64,000 nt of DNA from Amycolatopsis dendrobii (GTDB lineage: Bacteria; Actinomycetota; Actinomycetes; Mycobacteriales; Pseudonocardiaceae), in assembly GCF_014145675.1 (NCBI RefSeq), contig NZ_JACGZW010000020.1, positions 85,225 through 149,224 on the forward strand, read 5' to 3'. Below are positions 8,704-17,437 of this stretch, piece after piece. The position numbers and the translations under genes were made by a program. The notes below the pieces were generated by a model, which worked only from the letters and a program-made list of their open reading frames with translations, searched no databases and was not told the origin of the DNA. Each line of letters begins with the position of its first letter. Position 1 is the stretch's first letter.

Positions 8704-9660
8704 TCACCAGGTTCCGTCGGCGGCGACCTCGCGATCGAGCCACAGCTCCTTGGTCAGCTCGCGAATCCGGTCCGCGCCGACGCGCCCCAGCAAGGCGATC
8801 GCGCCCGCATTGTCCTCCAGCTGCGCCCGCCGCGATACGCCCACGAGGACGTTCGCGGTCGCGGGATTGGCCAGGCAGAAGGCAATTCCCAGCTGCGCGG
8901 GCGAAGCGTCCAGTTCGCTCGCGATCCGTTGCACCGCAGGCCAAGCGGCGGCGATCTTCTCCCGGATGCCGCCGACGTCCGCGCCGATCTTGCGATTCGG
9001 CTTCAGATTCCCGACGAGCAGCCCGCCTTCGAAAATGTCCGACGCCTGCAAAGTCAGCTCTCCGGAAGCGAACAGTGGCGCGTAGTACTCGCCCTCGGCC
9101 ATCGACCGCCGCGCGAGCCCGTACTTGAGCTGCGCGAAAACCGGCGGCGCCAAACCACGTTTGCGCGCGATGTCAAAAGCTTTGCGCAGATCGTCAATGC
9201 GCCAATTGTTCACACCCCACGCGCGGAACCGGCCGGCTTCGATCTGCTCGGCGACGTCCGCGACGACCCGCTCGAGGTCGACTTCGCCGAAGTAGTCGCC
9301 GACCACGACCAGATCGGCCGACTCGACGCCGACGCGTTCCAGCGAGGTGTTCATCTGCTGCGCGAAGCCGACGTTCGGATAGTCCCAGAGCCAGAGCTTC
9401 CCGCAGTAGAGCCAATCTTCGCGGGCGAGCCCGGCCTCGCGCACCGCGCGGCCGAAGATCTGATCGGTCGTGGAACCCTCGGCGTGCGGGCCCATGTCGT
9501 AGTGCGCGACGTCGAAGAAGGCGTGCCCCAGTTCGGCCGCGCGGGCGATCAGCGCCACCGCGTCGCCGAACTCCATCCGGTCCCAGGTGTTCCACGAGCC
9601 GAGCGACAACGCCGGCACGCGCGGGAACGCCGGGCCCAGTCCAGGTCGATCCGTCGCCAC
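8704..9660 (-). CDS. Aldo/keto reductase (paralogue 1)
   Basis: 318 residues, a TIM-barrel aldo/keto reductase. Tetrad residues Asp and Tyr are visible in FFDVAHYDMG and Lys in YCGKLW. At the usual catalytic-His position the sequence reads DLVVVGDYFG, so His is absent. Later parts show GRFRAWGVNNW, VFAQLKYGLARR and a C-terminal VSRRAQLEDN NADP-site region. It resembles the protein at 13140-14105 closely in length and motif order, including the missing His, so the two are paralogues. It is divergent from the SDR at 9747; the 86-bp gap holds operator copy 3. Probably an NAD(P)H-dependent carbonyl reductase, or a ring-forming or other altered AKR. Confidence 0.85.
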   Translation of the reverse strand: MATDRPGLGPAFPRVPALSLGSWNTWDRMEFGDAVALIARAAELGHAFFDVAHYDMGPHAEGSTTDQIFGRAVREAGLAREDWLYCGKLWLWDYPNVGFAQQMNTSLERVGVESADLVVVGDYFGEVDLERVVADVAEQIEAGRFRAWGVNNWRIDDLRKAFDIARKRGLAPPVFAQLKYGLARRSMAEGEYYAPLFASGELTLQASDIFEGGLLVGNLKPNRKIGADVGGIREKIAAAWPAVQRIASELDASPAQLGIAFCLANPATANVLVGVSRRAQLEDNAGAIALLGRVGADRIRELTKELWLDREVAADGTW

Positions 9661-9689
9661 GATTCCTCCTGCGATTCAAGGGATTTATT

Positions 9690-9705
9690 TTCTACGCTTG
9701 TATAC
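9690..9705. promoter_or_regulatory. Island operator, copy 3 (divergent AKR/SDR promoter)
   Basis: Diverged palindrome TTCTACG-CT-TGTATAC in the 86-bp gap between two divergent genes. Toward the AKR gene it yields TAGAAA as a -10. Toward the SDR gene TATACT (9701-9706) is a good -10. One bound protein could control both directions. Confidence 0.5.
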
Positions 9706-9746
9706 TATAAGCCCGCGAACCTCGCTCCCGGCGAAAGGAAACGACG

Positions 9747-10469
9747 ATGCCCGCTGCCCGTACCGTGCTGATCACCGGAGGTGCCGGCGGCATCGGCGCC
9801 GCGATCGGCGCCGCCTTCGCCCAGGCCGGCGATTCCGTGGTGCTCGCCGACCTCGACGGCGCCGAAGAAGCCGCCAAACCGGTTGGCGGGCGCGGAATCC
9901 GGCTCGACATCACCGACGAGACGGCGATCTCCGCCGCGCTCGACGAGGTCGGCCCGGTCGACGTCCTGGTCAACAACGCCGGTCTGCTCAGCGTCCACGG
10001 CAGGCTGCTGGACCTGCCCGGCGCGGATCTGCTGCGCATCCTCTCGACCAATGTGCACGGCACTTTCCTGATGACGCAGCTGGTCGCCCGCCGGATGGTC
10101 CACCGCGGCGAGCCCGGGGTCGTGGTGAACCTGTCCTCGATCGGCGGGCGGCAGCCCACGCCGGGAATGGGCGGCTACGAAAGCAGCAAAGCGGCCGTCG
10201 ACGCTTTGACGCGCTGGGCGGCGATCGAGCTGGCGGAGCACAAGATCCGGGTCAACGCGGTCGCCCCCGGCCCGGTCGCGACGCCGATGCTCGCCGCCGC
10301 GATGCCGCCCGGATCGCCCGCGCACGACGCGTGGGTGGCGCGGATCCCGGACGGCCGGATGGCCGCGGTCGAGGACGTCGCCGCGGCCGTGGTGTTCCTG
10401 GCGAGCCCGGCCGCCGCCCACATCACCGGCACCAGCCTCCCGGTGGACGGCGGCCAGCTGCTCACCTGA
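9747..10469 (+). CDS. Short-chain dehydrogenase/reductase
   Basis: 240 residues, classical SDR. Cofactor motif TGGAGGIG is at about residues 10-17, LDITDE and NNAG follow, and the catalytic Ser is in VNLSSIGG with YESSK as the Tyr-x3-Lys pair. The C-terminus ends in ITGTSLPVDGGQLLT, typical of FabG-like oxidoreductases. The acidic VLADLDG after the second strand suggests NAD(H) preference (inferred). ATG at 9747 follows GGCGAAAGGAAA. It is transcribed alone and ends in a shared bidirectional palindrome (10476-10532). Confidence 0.93.
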   Translation: MPAARTVLITGGAGGIGAAIGAAFAQAGDSVVLADLDGAEEAAKPVGGRGIRLDITDETAISAALDEVGPVDVLVNNAGLLSVHGRLLDLPGADLLRILSTNVHGTFLMTQLVARRMVHRGEPGVVVNLSSIGGRQPTPGMGGYESSKAAVDALTRWAAIELAEHKIRVNAVAPGPVATPMLAAAMPPGSPAHDAWVARIPDGRMAAVEDVAAAVVFLASPAAAHITGTSLPVDGGQLLT

Positions 10470-10475
10470 GCCAGC

Positions 10476-10532
10476 CGTCGGTGAAGGGCCCCTTGAAGGA
10501 ATCAGATTCCCTCAAGGGGCCCTTCACCGACG
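10476..10532. repeat. Intergenic palindrome, AAGGGGCCCTT subtype
   Basis: 28-bp arms (10476-10503 and 10505-10532) around a single central A, with one mismatch. The centre reads AATCAGATT. It fills the gap between the convergent stops of the SDR (10469) and the amidohydrolase (10533) and can act as a terminator in both directions. Same family as 14121, 34210, 44668 and 51019. Confidence 0.85.
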
Positions 10533-11894
10533 TCAGGCGATCGTTCCGGGCGAACGCTCGAACACGATCTGTCCATCGAGGACAGTCAGGTCGACCTCGA
10601 CCTCGGGCAGCTCGGCCGGGGTCACCGTGAACGGATCCGCGGACAGCACGCACAGATCAGCCGCCATCCCCGGCGCGAGCGTGCCTTTCCACGAAGCCGC
10701 ACCGTCCTGCCGAGCCGGGTGCACGGTGTAGCAGCGCAGCAGCGTTTCCATCCGCTGCCGCACGTCCTCGGCCGGCCCCATCCACTGGTCCGCGGCGGCG
10801 ATTTCCTTGCGCCAGTCCGGCGGCAGCACCGGCGCGTCCGAGGTCAGGCACAACGGGATCCCGGCGTCCAGCGCCTCTCGCAGCGGCCACGCGGCGTCCG
10901 AACTGCCCGCCCCCAGCGCCGCGTCGACCACTCCGGCGGTGCGGACCGCGATCCCGGCCTGGGCGGACAGCCCGACCCCCAGCCGGGCCATCCGCTTCAG
11001 CTGCGCCGCGTTGACCAGGTCGCCGTGGATGACGTAGTGGCCGAGGTCGGCGTCGCGTTCCTCCCTGGCCCGTTCGACGGCGTCCAGCATCAGCTCGATC
11101 GCCCGGTCGCCGGTCGCGTGCACGCCGACCTGCAGTCCGGCCTCGTGCGCGGTGCGGACCATCCGGGTGAAGTTCTCCTCGCGTTCCGGGTCGTCCGCGC
11201 CGCCGACGAGCAGGTGGGCGTGGCTGCCGTCGGCGTAGCAGTGGTGCGTGTAGGCCGAGCGCATCGGCGGGATGCCGTCGGCGAAGATCTTGACGCCGCG
11301 GAAGTTCAGCCGGCGCGGGTCCGGACCGGGTCCGTCCACTGTGGCCAGTCCGGCGCGGAAGCCGTCCAGGGTGCTCGGGCCGTCGAGTTCGCCGTACAGC
11401 CAAAGCGCGGTCACCCGTGCCCGCAGCAGTCCTTCGGCGGCCAGTTCCCGGTACTGCTCGACGACGGACATGCCGAACGCGCCGATGTGCCCGTCGTCCT
11501 CCCCCGGGCCGAGGCCGGGTTCGGTGTAGCTCGTGATGCCCAGCGCGGCAAGGATTTCGCCCGCGCGGAGGATGGCCGCCCGGCGTTCGGCAGCGGTGCG
11601 CAGCGGCTTTTCCGGACCAGGTCCCGGCGCGCCGTCGTCGGCGAACAGGGTGTCCGGCCACAGCGCTCCCAGCCACGTGGCGTGCAGGTGCGCGTCGTTG
11701 ATGCCCGGCAGCACCGCGCGGTCGCCGAGGTCGAGCACCCGCGTGCCGGGGCCGATCAGCTCCCGCAGGTCGGCGTCGGTTCCGGCGCGCAGCACGCGTC
11801 CGTCCCGCACGGCCAGCGCGGTCGCGGGCGCGGCACCGGCCATGGTGTGCACCGCTGCTGCCCGCAAGACGAGGTCCGCAACTGAGGTCGGCAC
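10533..11894 (-). CDS. Metal-dependent amidohydrolase (YtcJ-like, amidohydrolase_3)
   Basis: 453 residues if started at GTG 11894, which follows CAGGAGC by 6 nt. An ATG at 11927 would place the N-terminus inside the operator and lacks a binding site. Metal motif HxH is in DAHLHATW, with later ligands in VHATGDRAIE and LTSDAP. The C-terminus has the returning beta-domain (GTLAPGMAADLCVLSADPF). Family members hydrolyse C-N bonds in diverse amides, imides and carbamates; the substrate is unknown. It shares the 11895-11998 promoter gap and operator copy 4 with the divergent alcohol dehydrogenase. Confidence 0.9.
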   Translation of the reverse strand: MPTSVADLVLRAAAVHTMAGAAPATALAVRDGRVLRAGTDADLRELIGPGTRVLDLGDRAVLPGINDAHLHATWLGALWPDTLFADDGAPGPGPEKPLRTAAERRAAILRAGEILAALGITSYTEPGLGPGEDDGHIGAFGMSVVEQYRELAAEGLLRARVTALWLYGELDGPSTLDGFRAGLATVDGPGPDPRRLNFRGVKIFADGIPPMRSAYTHHCYADGSHAHLLVGGADDPEREENFTRMVRTAHEAGLQVGVHATGDRAIELMLDAVERAREERDADLGHYVIHGDLVNAAQLKRMARLGVGLSAQAGIAVRTAGVVDAALGAGSSDAAWPLREALDAGIPLCLTSDAPVLPPDWRKEIAAADQWMGPAEDVRQRMETLLRCYTVHPARQDGAASWKGTLAPGMAADLCVLSADPFTVTPAELPEVEVDLTVLDGQIVFERSPGTIA

Positions 11895-11931
11895 AGGCGC
11901 TCCTGGAGGGATTCGGGGACTCGACATTTTT

Positions 11932-11947
11932 GTCGACGTCCGTAGAC
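11932..11947. promoter_or_regulatory. Island operator, copy 4 (divergent amidohydrolase/ADH promoter)
   Basis: GTCGACG-TC-CGTAGAC, the mirror of copy 2. TAGACT (11943-11948) is the -10 for the dehydrogenase operon on the plus strand, and TAGTCT can serve the amidohydrolase on the minus strand. Confidence 0.68.
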
Positions 11948-11998
11948 TAACCCATCACACGGCCCCGCAGGGCCCGCCAGTCCCCGGAAAGGTTTCCC

Positions 11999-13108
11999 AT
12001 GACCGTCCCGACTTCCACCCGCGCCGCGGTGCTGACCGAGCACGGCGCGCCGCTGGAGCTGACCGAACTCCCGCTGCCCGCCGAGCTCGAAGCAGGCGCG
12101 GCGCTGGTCCGCGTCTCGTGCGCGACGCTGTGCGGCACGGACGTGGAGATCTGGTCCGGGAAGATGAGTTTCCCGGGCATGCTGCCGATGGTGCTCGGCC
12201 ACGAAATGGTCGGCGAAGTGGTGGCGGCCGGACCGGACACGCGCGACGCGCTCGGTCGCGAGATCGCTGCCGGCGCGCGGATCGGGTGGTCGGAATCCAC
12301 GTGCGGCGAGTGTTACGGCTGCACCGTGCTGCGCGAACCGGTCGCGTGCTCGCGGCGCGGCTACGGCTTCCTGCAGCGCTCTGACGTCGCGCCGTTCGCG
12401 ACTGCCGGGCTGTGCGAATACGCCTACGTCGTCCCGGGCGCGGCGAAGCTGCTGCTGCCCGCCGAGGTGCCCGACACCTGGGCCGCGATGGCCGGATGCG
12501 CGGCGAAGACCGTGCTGCGCGCGTTCGACCGGGTCGGCGGCGTCCGGCCCGGATCTCGCGTGGTGGTGCAGGGATCCGGCGCGCTGGGCCTGTTCGCGAC
12601 CGCGGTCGCGCACCTGAGCGGAGCGGGCAGCGTCATCACCGTCGGCGCGCCCGCCTCACGGCTGGAGCTGGCGAAGGAATTCGGAGCCGACGACGTGGTC
12701 GACGTCGCGGGCGGTTCGGACGCGATCGTCGAGCGCGTCACCGAACTGACCGGCGGCCACGGCGGCGATCTCGTGCTGGACTTCGCCGGCGCGCCGTCGA
12801 TCGGCCGCGAGGCGGTCGCGATGGCGGCGCAGCGCGGGCGGGTCGTGATCGTCGGCAGCACCGGGCCGGAGCCGACGCCGGTCCCGCTCGGCACGGTGAT
12901 GGGCAAGGAACTGACCGTCGTCGGTTCGCTCAACGGCGACATCGCCGACTACCACCACGCGATCGAGTTCTTCGGTTCCTTCGCCGCCCGGATGCCGTGG
13001 GACCGGCTGTTCGGCTCGCCGGTCGGGCTCTCCGGCGCGAGCGAGCGGATCGAGGCCATGCACCGGCTGGACGAAACGAAAGCCGTCGTCGACCCCCGTC
13101 TCCCCTGA
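11999..13108 (+). CDS. Zinc-dependent alcohol dehydrogenase (MDR superfamily)
   Basis: 369 residues. Catalytic zinc ligands are visible in ATLCGTD and in LGHEMVGEV. The structural zinc loop has four Cys in the spacing C-x2-C-x2-C-x7-C (starting STCGECYGC). The Rossmann cofactor loop reads VVQGSGALGLFA. It is the first gene of a five-gene plus-strand run (ADH, AKR, two esterases, MFS). It probably oxidises or reduces an alcohol/aldehyde intermediate; the substrate is not evident. Confidence 0.92.
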   Translation: MTVPTSTRAAVLTEHGAPLELTELPLPAELEAGAALVRVSCATLCGTDVEIWSGKMSFPGMLPMVLGHEMVGEVVAAGPDTRDALGREIAAGARIGWSESTCGECYGCTVLREPVACSRRGYGFLQRSDVAPFATAGLCEYAYVVPGAAKLLLPAEVPDTWAAMAGCAAKTVLRAFDRVGGVRPGSRVVVQGSGALGLFATAVAHLSGAGSVITVGAPASRLELAKEFGADDVVDVAGGSDAIVERVTELTGGHGGDLVLDFAGAPSIGREAVAMAAQRGRVVIVGSTGPEPTPVPLGTVMGKELTVVGSLNGDIADYHHAIEFFGSFAARMPWDRLFGSPVGLSGASERIEAMHRLDETKAVVDPRLP

Positions 13109-13139
13109 TCCCGATTCCCTTACGAGCCAAGGAGGTCTC

Positions 13140-14105
13140 GTGTCCGCATCCTCGCCCCTGCCCCGCCGCAAGGTCGGCACGTCCGGGTTGGACGTTTCGC
13201 TGCTCTCGCTCGGTTCGTGGCACACCTACGACCGGATGGACTTCGCCGACTCGGTCGCGATGATCCGCGCCGCGGTCGAGGCCGGCGTGAACCTGTTCGA
13301 CGTCGGCGTCTACGGCATGCCCGGCCACCCGCCGGTCTTCACCGACGTGCTCTGGAGCGCGATCATCCGAGCCGCCCGCATCCCGCGCGAGGACTACCTC
13401 GTCTCGGCGAAGCTGTGGATCGAAGGCTTCGGCGACCAGGGATTCCGGCCGCAGCTGGAAAACGCGTTCCTGCGCGGCGGGTTCGACGTCGCGGACCTGG
13501 TGATCCTCGGCGACCTGCGCCGCGACGACGTCGCGCTGGAGGATCTGGTCGAGGACCTCGCCGGGCTCACCCGCTCCGGACTGATCCGGGCGTGGGGCGT
13601 CAACAACTGGTCGGCCGGGAACATCGCGCGGCTGCGCGAAATCGCCGAAGCGCTGCAGGTGCCGGGTCCGCAGATCGCGCAGCTGAAGTACAGCATCGGC
13701 CGCCGGTCCATTCCGGACGGCGAGCCGTTCGCCCGGCTGTTCGCCGACGGTTTCGTCATGCAGGCCTCGGATGTCCTCGAAGGCGGCATCCTCGCCGGGC
13801 GCACCAAGCTGACCCGCGAGATCGGCCGCGACCCCGGCGACGTCCGCAAGCGGATCACCCGCGACGCGCCCAAGGTCGTGCGGGCCGCACAGGAACTCGG
13901 CACGAGCGCGGCGCGGCTCGCGGTCGCGTTCACGCTGACGCATCCGGCGAACGTCACGACGCTCTTCGGCGCGACCCGGATGGAGCAACTGGAGGACAAC
14001 CTTGCCGCGGTCGAGCTGGTCGAGAAGGTCGGGGCCGAGCAGATCCGCGCACTGGTGGAGCCGTTCTGGGCCGACCGCGACGCCGTCGATCCCGAAGGCC
14101 CCTGA
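13140..14105 (+). CDS. Aldo/keto reductase (paralogue 2)
   Basis: 321 residues from GTG 13140, 4 nt after AAGGAGG. Asp and Tyr of the tetrad are in LFDVGVYGMPG and Lys is in SAKLW. The expected catalytic His is replaced: the segment reads DLVILGDLRRDD. GLIRAWGVNNW, QIAQLKYSIGRRS and QASDVLEGGILAG are matched in the paralogue at 8704-9660. The two copies are on opposite strands and under different copies of the same operator, so both are induced together but produced separately, perhaps as homo- or hetero-oligomers. It follows the ADH gene by 31 bp and is followed by a strong hairpin. Confidence 0.85.
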   Translation: MSASSPLPRRKVGTSGLDVSLLSLGSWHTYDRMDFADSVAMIRAAVEAGVNLFDVGVYGMPGHPPVFTDVLWSAIIRAARIPREDYLVSAKLWIEGFGDQGFRPQLENAFLRGGFDVADLVILGDLRRDDVALEDLVEDLAGLTRSGLIRAWGVNNWSAGNIARLREIAEALQVPGPQIAQLKYSIGRRSIPDGEPFARLFADGFVMQASDVLEGGILAGRTKLTREIGRDPGDVRKRITRDAPKVVRAAQELGTSAARLAVAFTLTHPANVTTLFGATRMEQLEDNLAAVELVEKVGAEQIRALVEPFWADRDAVDPEGP

Positions 14106-14120
14106 CGCCCGTTCACGTCC

Positions 14121-14167
14121 GGGAGGGGAATCCTGCCGGAATCAGATTCCCGCAGGGTTCCCCTCCC
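14121..14167. repeat. Intergenic palindrome inside the operon, AGGGGAACCCT subtype
   Basis: 23-bp arms (14121-14143, 14145-14167) with two mismatches around a central A; centre AATCAGATT. It sits 15 bp after the AKR stop and about 80 bp before the esterase TTG start, so here the repeat is inside a same-strand run. It may attenuate readthrough into the esterase-MFS part or mark a 3' end followed by a separate promoter. Confidence 0.85.
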
Positions 14168-14245
14168 GCACCGCACCCGGCACCGCCCGCGCCGCCGCGA
14201 TCCGCGCCGCCGCAGAATTCGCCCGCCCAGCCCGAGGAGGCTGCC

Positions 14246-15223
14246 TTGACCTATCCCCCCGTCCCGTTCGACCCGGAGATCGAGCCCGCGCTCGCCGAGA
14301 TCGTCCCGGCCGACGCGCCGCCGTTCACCCCGGAGACGATCCCCGGCCTGCGCCGCGCGATGGCCGAGATGTTCCCGCCCGCCGCGGAAGTCGTCGGCGA
14401 CGCTCCGGTGACCGTCGTCGAACAGACCATCCCCGGCCCGGAAGGCGCGCCGGACCTGGGAATCACCATCCTGTCCCCGCACGAGAGCGACGGCGCGCTG
14501 CCCGCCCTCTACAACATCCACGGCGGCGGCATGATGGTCGGCCATCGCAACATGGACGTGGGCCGGTTGCTGGCTCTGGTGCTGGAGCTGAACGTCGTCG
14601 CGGTGAACGTCGAATACCGGCTGGCCCCCGAGCACCCGCACCCCGCGCCGGTCGAGGACTGCTACGCCGGTCTCGTGTGGACAGTCGAGCACGCCGACGA
14701 ACTCGGCATCGACCCGTCGCGCGTCGTGGTGATGGGCGGCAGCGCGGGCGGCGGTCTCGCCGCGGCGGTCTCGCTGCTCGCGCGCGACCGGAAGGGCCCG
14801 GCCATCGCGGGCCAGCTCCTGCTGTGCCCGATGATCGACGACCGCAACACGACCGTCGCGAGCCAGCAGTACCCAGGGTTGGGCACGTGGACCCGCGAGT
14901 CGAACCTTGCGGGCTGGCAGTCGCTCCTTGGCGACGCGGTCGGCACCGACGACGTCTCCCCCTACGCCGCCCCGGCGCGGGCGAGCGACCTGTCCGGTTT
15001 GCCGCCGGCGTTCATCGAGGTCGGCAGCGCGGAACCGTTCCGCGACGAGGACACCGAGTACGCACTGCGGATCTGGGCGACCGGCGGACAGGCCGAACTG
15101 CACGTCTGGGCGGGCGCCTTCCACGGGTTCGACATGTACGTGCCGGACTGGCCGATCAGCAAGGCCGCCCTCGAAACCCGGAATTCCTGGCTGCGCCGGA
15201 TCTTCGGGAAGGCAGGCAAATGA
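14246..15223 (+). CDS. Alpha/beta hydrolase, HSL-type esterase (copy 1)
   Basis: 325 residues from TTG 14246, 5 nt after GAGGAGG. Oxyanion motif HGGGM (about residue 91), nucleophile elbow GGSAGGG (about 157), acid in FRDEDTEYA and catalytic His in AFHGFD give a complete triad. The VEYRLAPEHPHPAPVEDCYAG block is diagnostic for the hormone-sensitive-lipase family (PF07859). It overlaps the next esterase by ATGA. Copies 1 and 2 share long identical stretches, for example around LVWTVEHADELGIDPSR, and arose by tandem duplication. Cytoplasmic; cleaves an ester or lactone of unknown identity. Confidence 0.93.
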   Translation: MTYPPVPFDPEIEPALAEIVPADAPPFTPETIPGLRRAMAEMFPPAAEVVGDAPVTVVEQTIPGPEGAPDLGITILSPHESDGALPALYNIHGGGMMVGHRNMDVGRLLALVLELNVVAVNVEYRLAPEHPHPAPVEDCYAGLVWTVEHADELGIDPSRVVVMGGSAGGGLAAAVSLLARDRKGPAIAGQLLLCPMIDDRNTTVASQQYPGLGTWTRESNLAGWQSLLGDAVGTDDVSPYAAPARASDLSGLPPAFIEVGSAEPFRDEDTEYALRIWATGGQAELHVWAGAFHGFDMYVPDWPISKAALETRNSWLRRIFGKAGK

Positions 15224-16194
15224 GCGTCCCGCCGGTGCCCTACGACCCGGAACTGGAGCCCGGCCTCGCCGCGTTCCTCGACCTGGTCGAGCGGATCCCG
15301 CTGCGCGCGGACACGATCCTGGCCAACCGCGCGCATTTCGCGACGATCATCCCGCCCGCCGAGCAGATCGTCGGCGACCGCCCGGTCGAACTGGCCGAGC
15401 ACACCGTCCCCGGCCCCGAAGGCGCGCCGGACATCGTGCTCACCGTCGTCCGCCCCGCGTCGGGCGTCGCCGACGCGCCCGCCCTGTACAGCATCCACGG
15501 CGGCGGAATGGTGCTGGGCAACCGATTCTTCGGTCTCGACGGCCTGATCGACGACGTCCTGCTGTTCGGCGCGGTCGGCATCTCGGTGGAATACCGGCTG
15601 GCTCCGGAAAACCCGGCCCCGGCCGCCGTCGAGGACTGCTACGCCGGTCTGGTGTGGACAGTCGAGCACGCCGACGAACTCGGCATCGATCCGTCGCGCA
15701 TCGTCGTCACCGGCGCCAGCGCGGGCGGCGGGTTGGCCGCGGGTGTCGCCCTGCTGGCCCGGGACCGCAACGGCCCGGCCATCGCCGGACAGCTGCTGGC
15801 GTGCCCGATGCTCGACGACCGCAACGAGTCCGTGTCGACCCGGCAGTACAACGGAATCGGCGCCTGGGACCGCAACAACAACGACACCGGCTGGGACGCG
15901 CTGCTCGGCCCGGCGCGCGGCACCGACGCGGCCTCGCCGTACGCGGTCCCGGCCCGGATGACCGATCTGTCCGGCCTCCCGCCCGCGTATCTCGACGTCG
16001 GCGCCGCGGAGATCTTCCGCGACGAAACGACCGAGTACGCCCTGCGGATCTGGGCGACCGGCGGGCAGGCGGAACTGCACGTCTGGGCGGGCGGCTACCA
16101 CGGGTTCGCCGGTTTCTCCCCCGACGCGGAAGTCTCCCGCTCCGCGGTCGCGACCCGGCTTTCGTGGCTGCGCCGGATCCTGCGTGCCGGATGA
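15220..16194 (+). CDS. Alpha/beta hydrolase, HSL-type esterase (copy 2)
   Basis: 324 residues; ATG 15220 overlaps the previous stop (ATGA). Same triad as copy 1: HGGGM, GASAGGG, FRDETTEYA and YHGFAG. The N-terminal cap region differs most from copy 1 (LAAFLDLVERIPLRADTI against a shorter segment), which suggests divergence in substrate pocket or specificity. It is coupled to the MFS gene by another ATGA overlap. Confidence 0.93.
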   Translation: MSVPPVPYDPELEPGLAAFLDLVERIPLRADTILANRAHFATIIPPAEQIVGDRPVELAEHTVPGPEGAPDIVLTVVRPASGVADAPALYSIHGGGMVLGNRFFGLDGLIDDVLLFGAVGISVEYRLAPENPAPAAVEDCYAGLVWTVEHADELGIDPSRIVVTGASAGGGLAAGVALLARDRNGPAIAGQLLACPMLDDRNESVSTRQYNGIGAWDRNNNDTGWDALLGPARGTDAASPYAVPARMTDLSGLPPAYLDVGAAEIFRDETTEYALRIWATGGQAELHVWAGGYHGFAGFSPDAEVSRSAVATRLSWLRRILRAG

Positions 16195-17426
16195 AGCGAC
16201 TCCAGACCGAAGCGCGCCTGGTCGAGCCGGCGTTGCCGGAAAAACGGCCAGGCGCGCTCCGGATGGCAGTCGTGCTGGGGCTGCTGGAGGTCTTCGGCCC
16301 GATCTCCATGGACCTGTACCTGCCGGCGCTCCCCCAGCTCGCTGACGACCTCCGGGCCGGGCAGAGCCTCGCGCAGGCGACCATGTCGGTCTGCATGCTC
16401 GGCCTCGCCTTCGGCCAGCTGGTCGTAGGCCCGCTGAGCGACCGGTTCGGCCGGCGCCGTCCGCTGCTGGCCGGGATCGGGCTGTTCACCGTTCTCTCGG
16501 CGGTGTGCGCGTTCGCGCCGTCGATCGAGGTGCTGCTCGCCGCGAGGTTCCTCCAAGGCCTGTGCGGTTCCGCCGGAATCGTGCTGTCGCTGGCTGTCGC
16601 GCGGGACCTCGCCGAGGGCGTGGAACTGGTCCGGCTGCTGGCCTTGCTGACCACCGTCGGGGCGCTGGCGCCGATCGTCGCTCCGGTGATCGGCGGACAG
16701 CTGGCGGCGGTCATCGGGTGGCGCGGCATTTTCGGCGTCCTGGCCGGCATCGGGGCGGCGTTGCTGCTCGTCGCCGCGACCGCGCTGCCGGAGAGCCTGC
16801 CGCCCGAAGCACGACATCCGCGCAAGGGCCGCGGCGAGTTCCGGATATTGCTGAAAGACCCGCTGTTCCTGGGTTTCCTGCTGGTGAGCACCTGCGGCGG
16901 AGCGGCGTTCTTCACCTATCTGGCGTCGATCAGTTTCGTGCTCCAGGACGGATTCTCGTTGTCGCCGCAGCTGTTCAGCGCCTGTTTCGCCGCGAACGCA
17001 GTGATGTCGGTGCTCGGCGCGCAGGTGAACCGGGCAGCGGTTCGACGCGTGGGACCGGTCCGGATGTACGTGCTGGGCACGACCTTCACCGCGGCGGCGG
17101 CAGTGGCGATGCTCGCCGCCGTGGCGTTCGGGGCCGGGCTGGCGGCGTTGCTGATTCCGTTGGCGCTGTTGATGTTCGCGGGCGGGACCACGCAGGCGAA
17201 CGGCAACGCGCTCGCCCTCGCGAACCACGGCCAGCGGGCCGGAACCGCGGCGGCGCTGCTCGGGACGTCGTCGTTCGCGGTCGGGCCGGTTGTCGCGCCG
17301 CTGGTGTCGCTAGGCGGGACGACGCCGTTGTCGATGAGCCTGACCATGGCAGCGGCATACGGCGTCGCGACGGTGCTGCTGTGGCTGGCGGTGCTGCCCC
17401 GGCTGCGCCGGTCCGGGAGCGACTGA
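16191..17426 (+). CDS. MFS transporter, Bcr/CflA drug-resistance type
   Basis: 411 residues with 12 predicted hydrophobic segments. The first is followed by MDLYLPALPQLADDL, and motif A is GPLSDRFGRRRP between segments 2 and 3, both typical of Bcr/CflA proton antiporters. ATG 16191 overlaps the esterase stop. As last gene of the island run it would export a product or intermediate, while the ABC importer at the other end takes up substrate. Confidence 0.92.
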   Translation: MKRLQTEARLVEPALPEKRPGALRMAVVLGLLEVFGPISMDLYLPALPQLADDLRAGQSLAQATMSVCMLGLAFGQLVVGPLSDRFGRRRPLLAGIGLFTVLSAVCAFAPSIEVLLAARFLQGLCGSAGIVLSLAVARDLAEGVELVRLLALLTTVGALAPIVAPVIGGQLAAVIGWRGIFGVLAGIGAALLLVAATALPESLPPEARHPRKGRGEFRILLKDPLFLGFLLVSTCGGAAFFTYLASISFVLQDGFSLSPQLFSACFAANAVMSVLGAQVNRAAVRRVGPVRMYVLGTTFTAAAAVAMLAAVAFGAGLAALLIPLALLMFAGGTTQANGNALALANHGQRAGTAAALLGTSSFAVGPVVAPLVSLGGTTPLSMSLTMAAAYGVATVLLWLAVLPRLRRSGSD

Positions 17427-17437
17427 CCGGCCGATAC

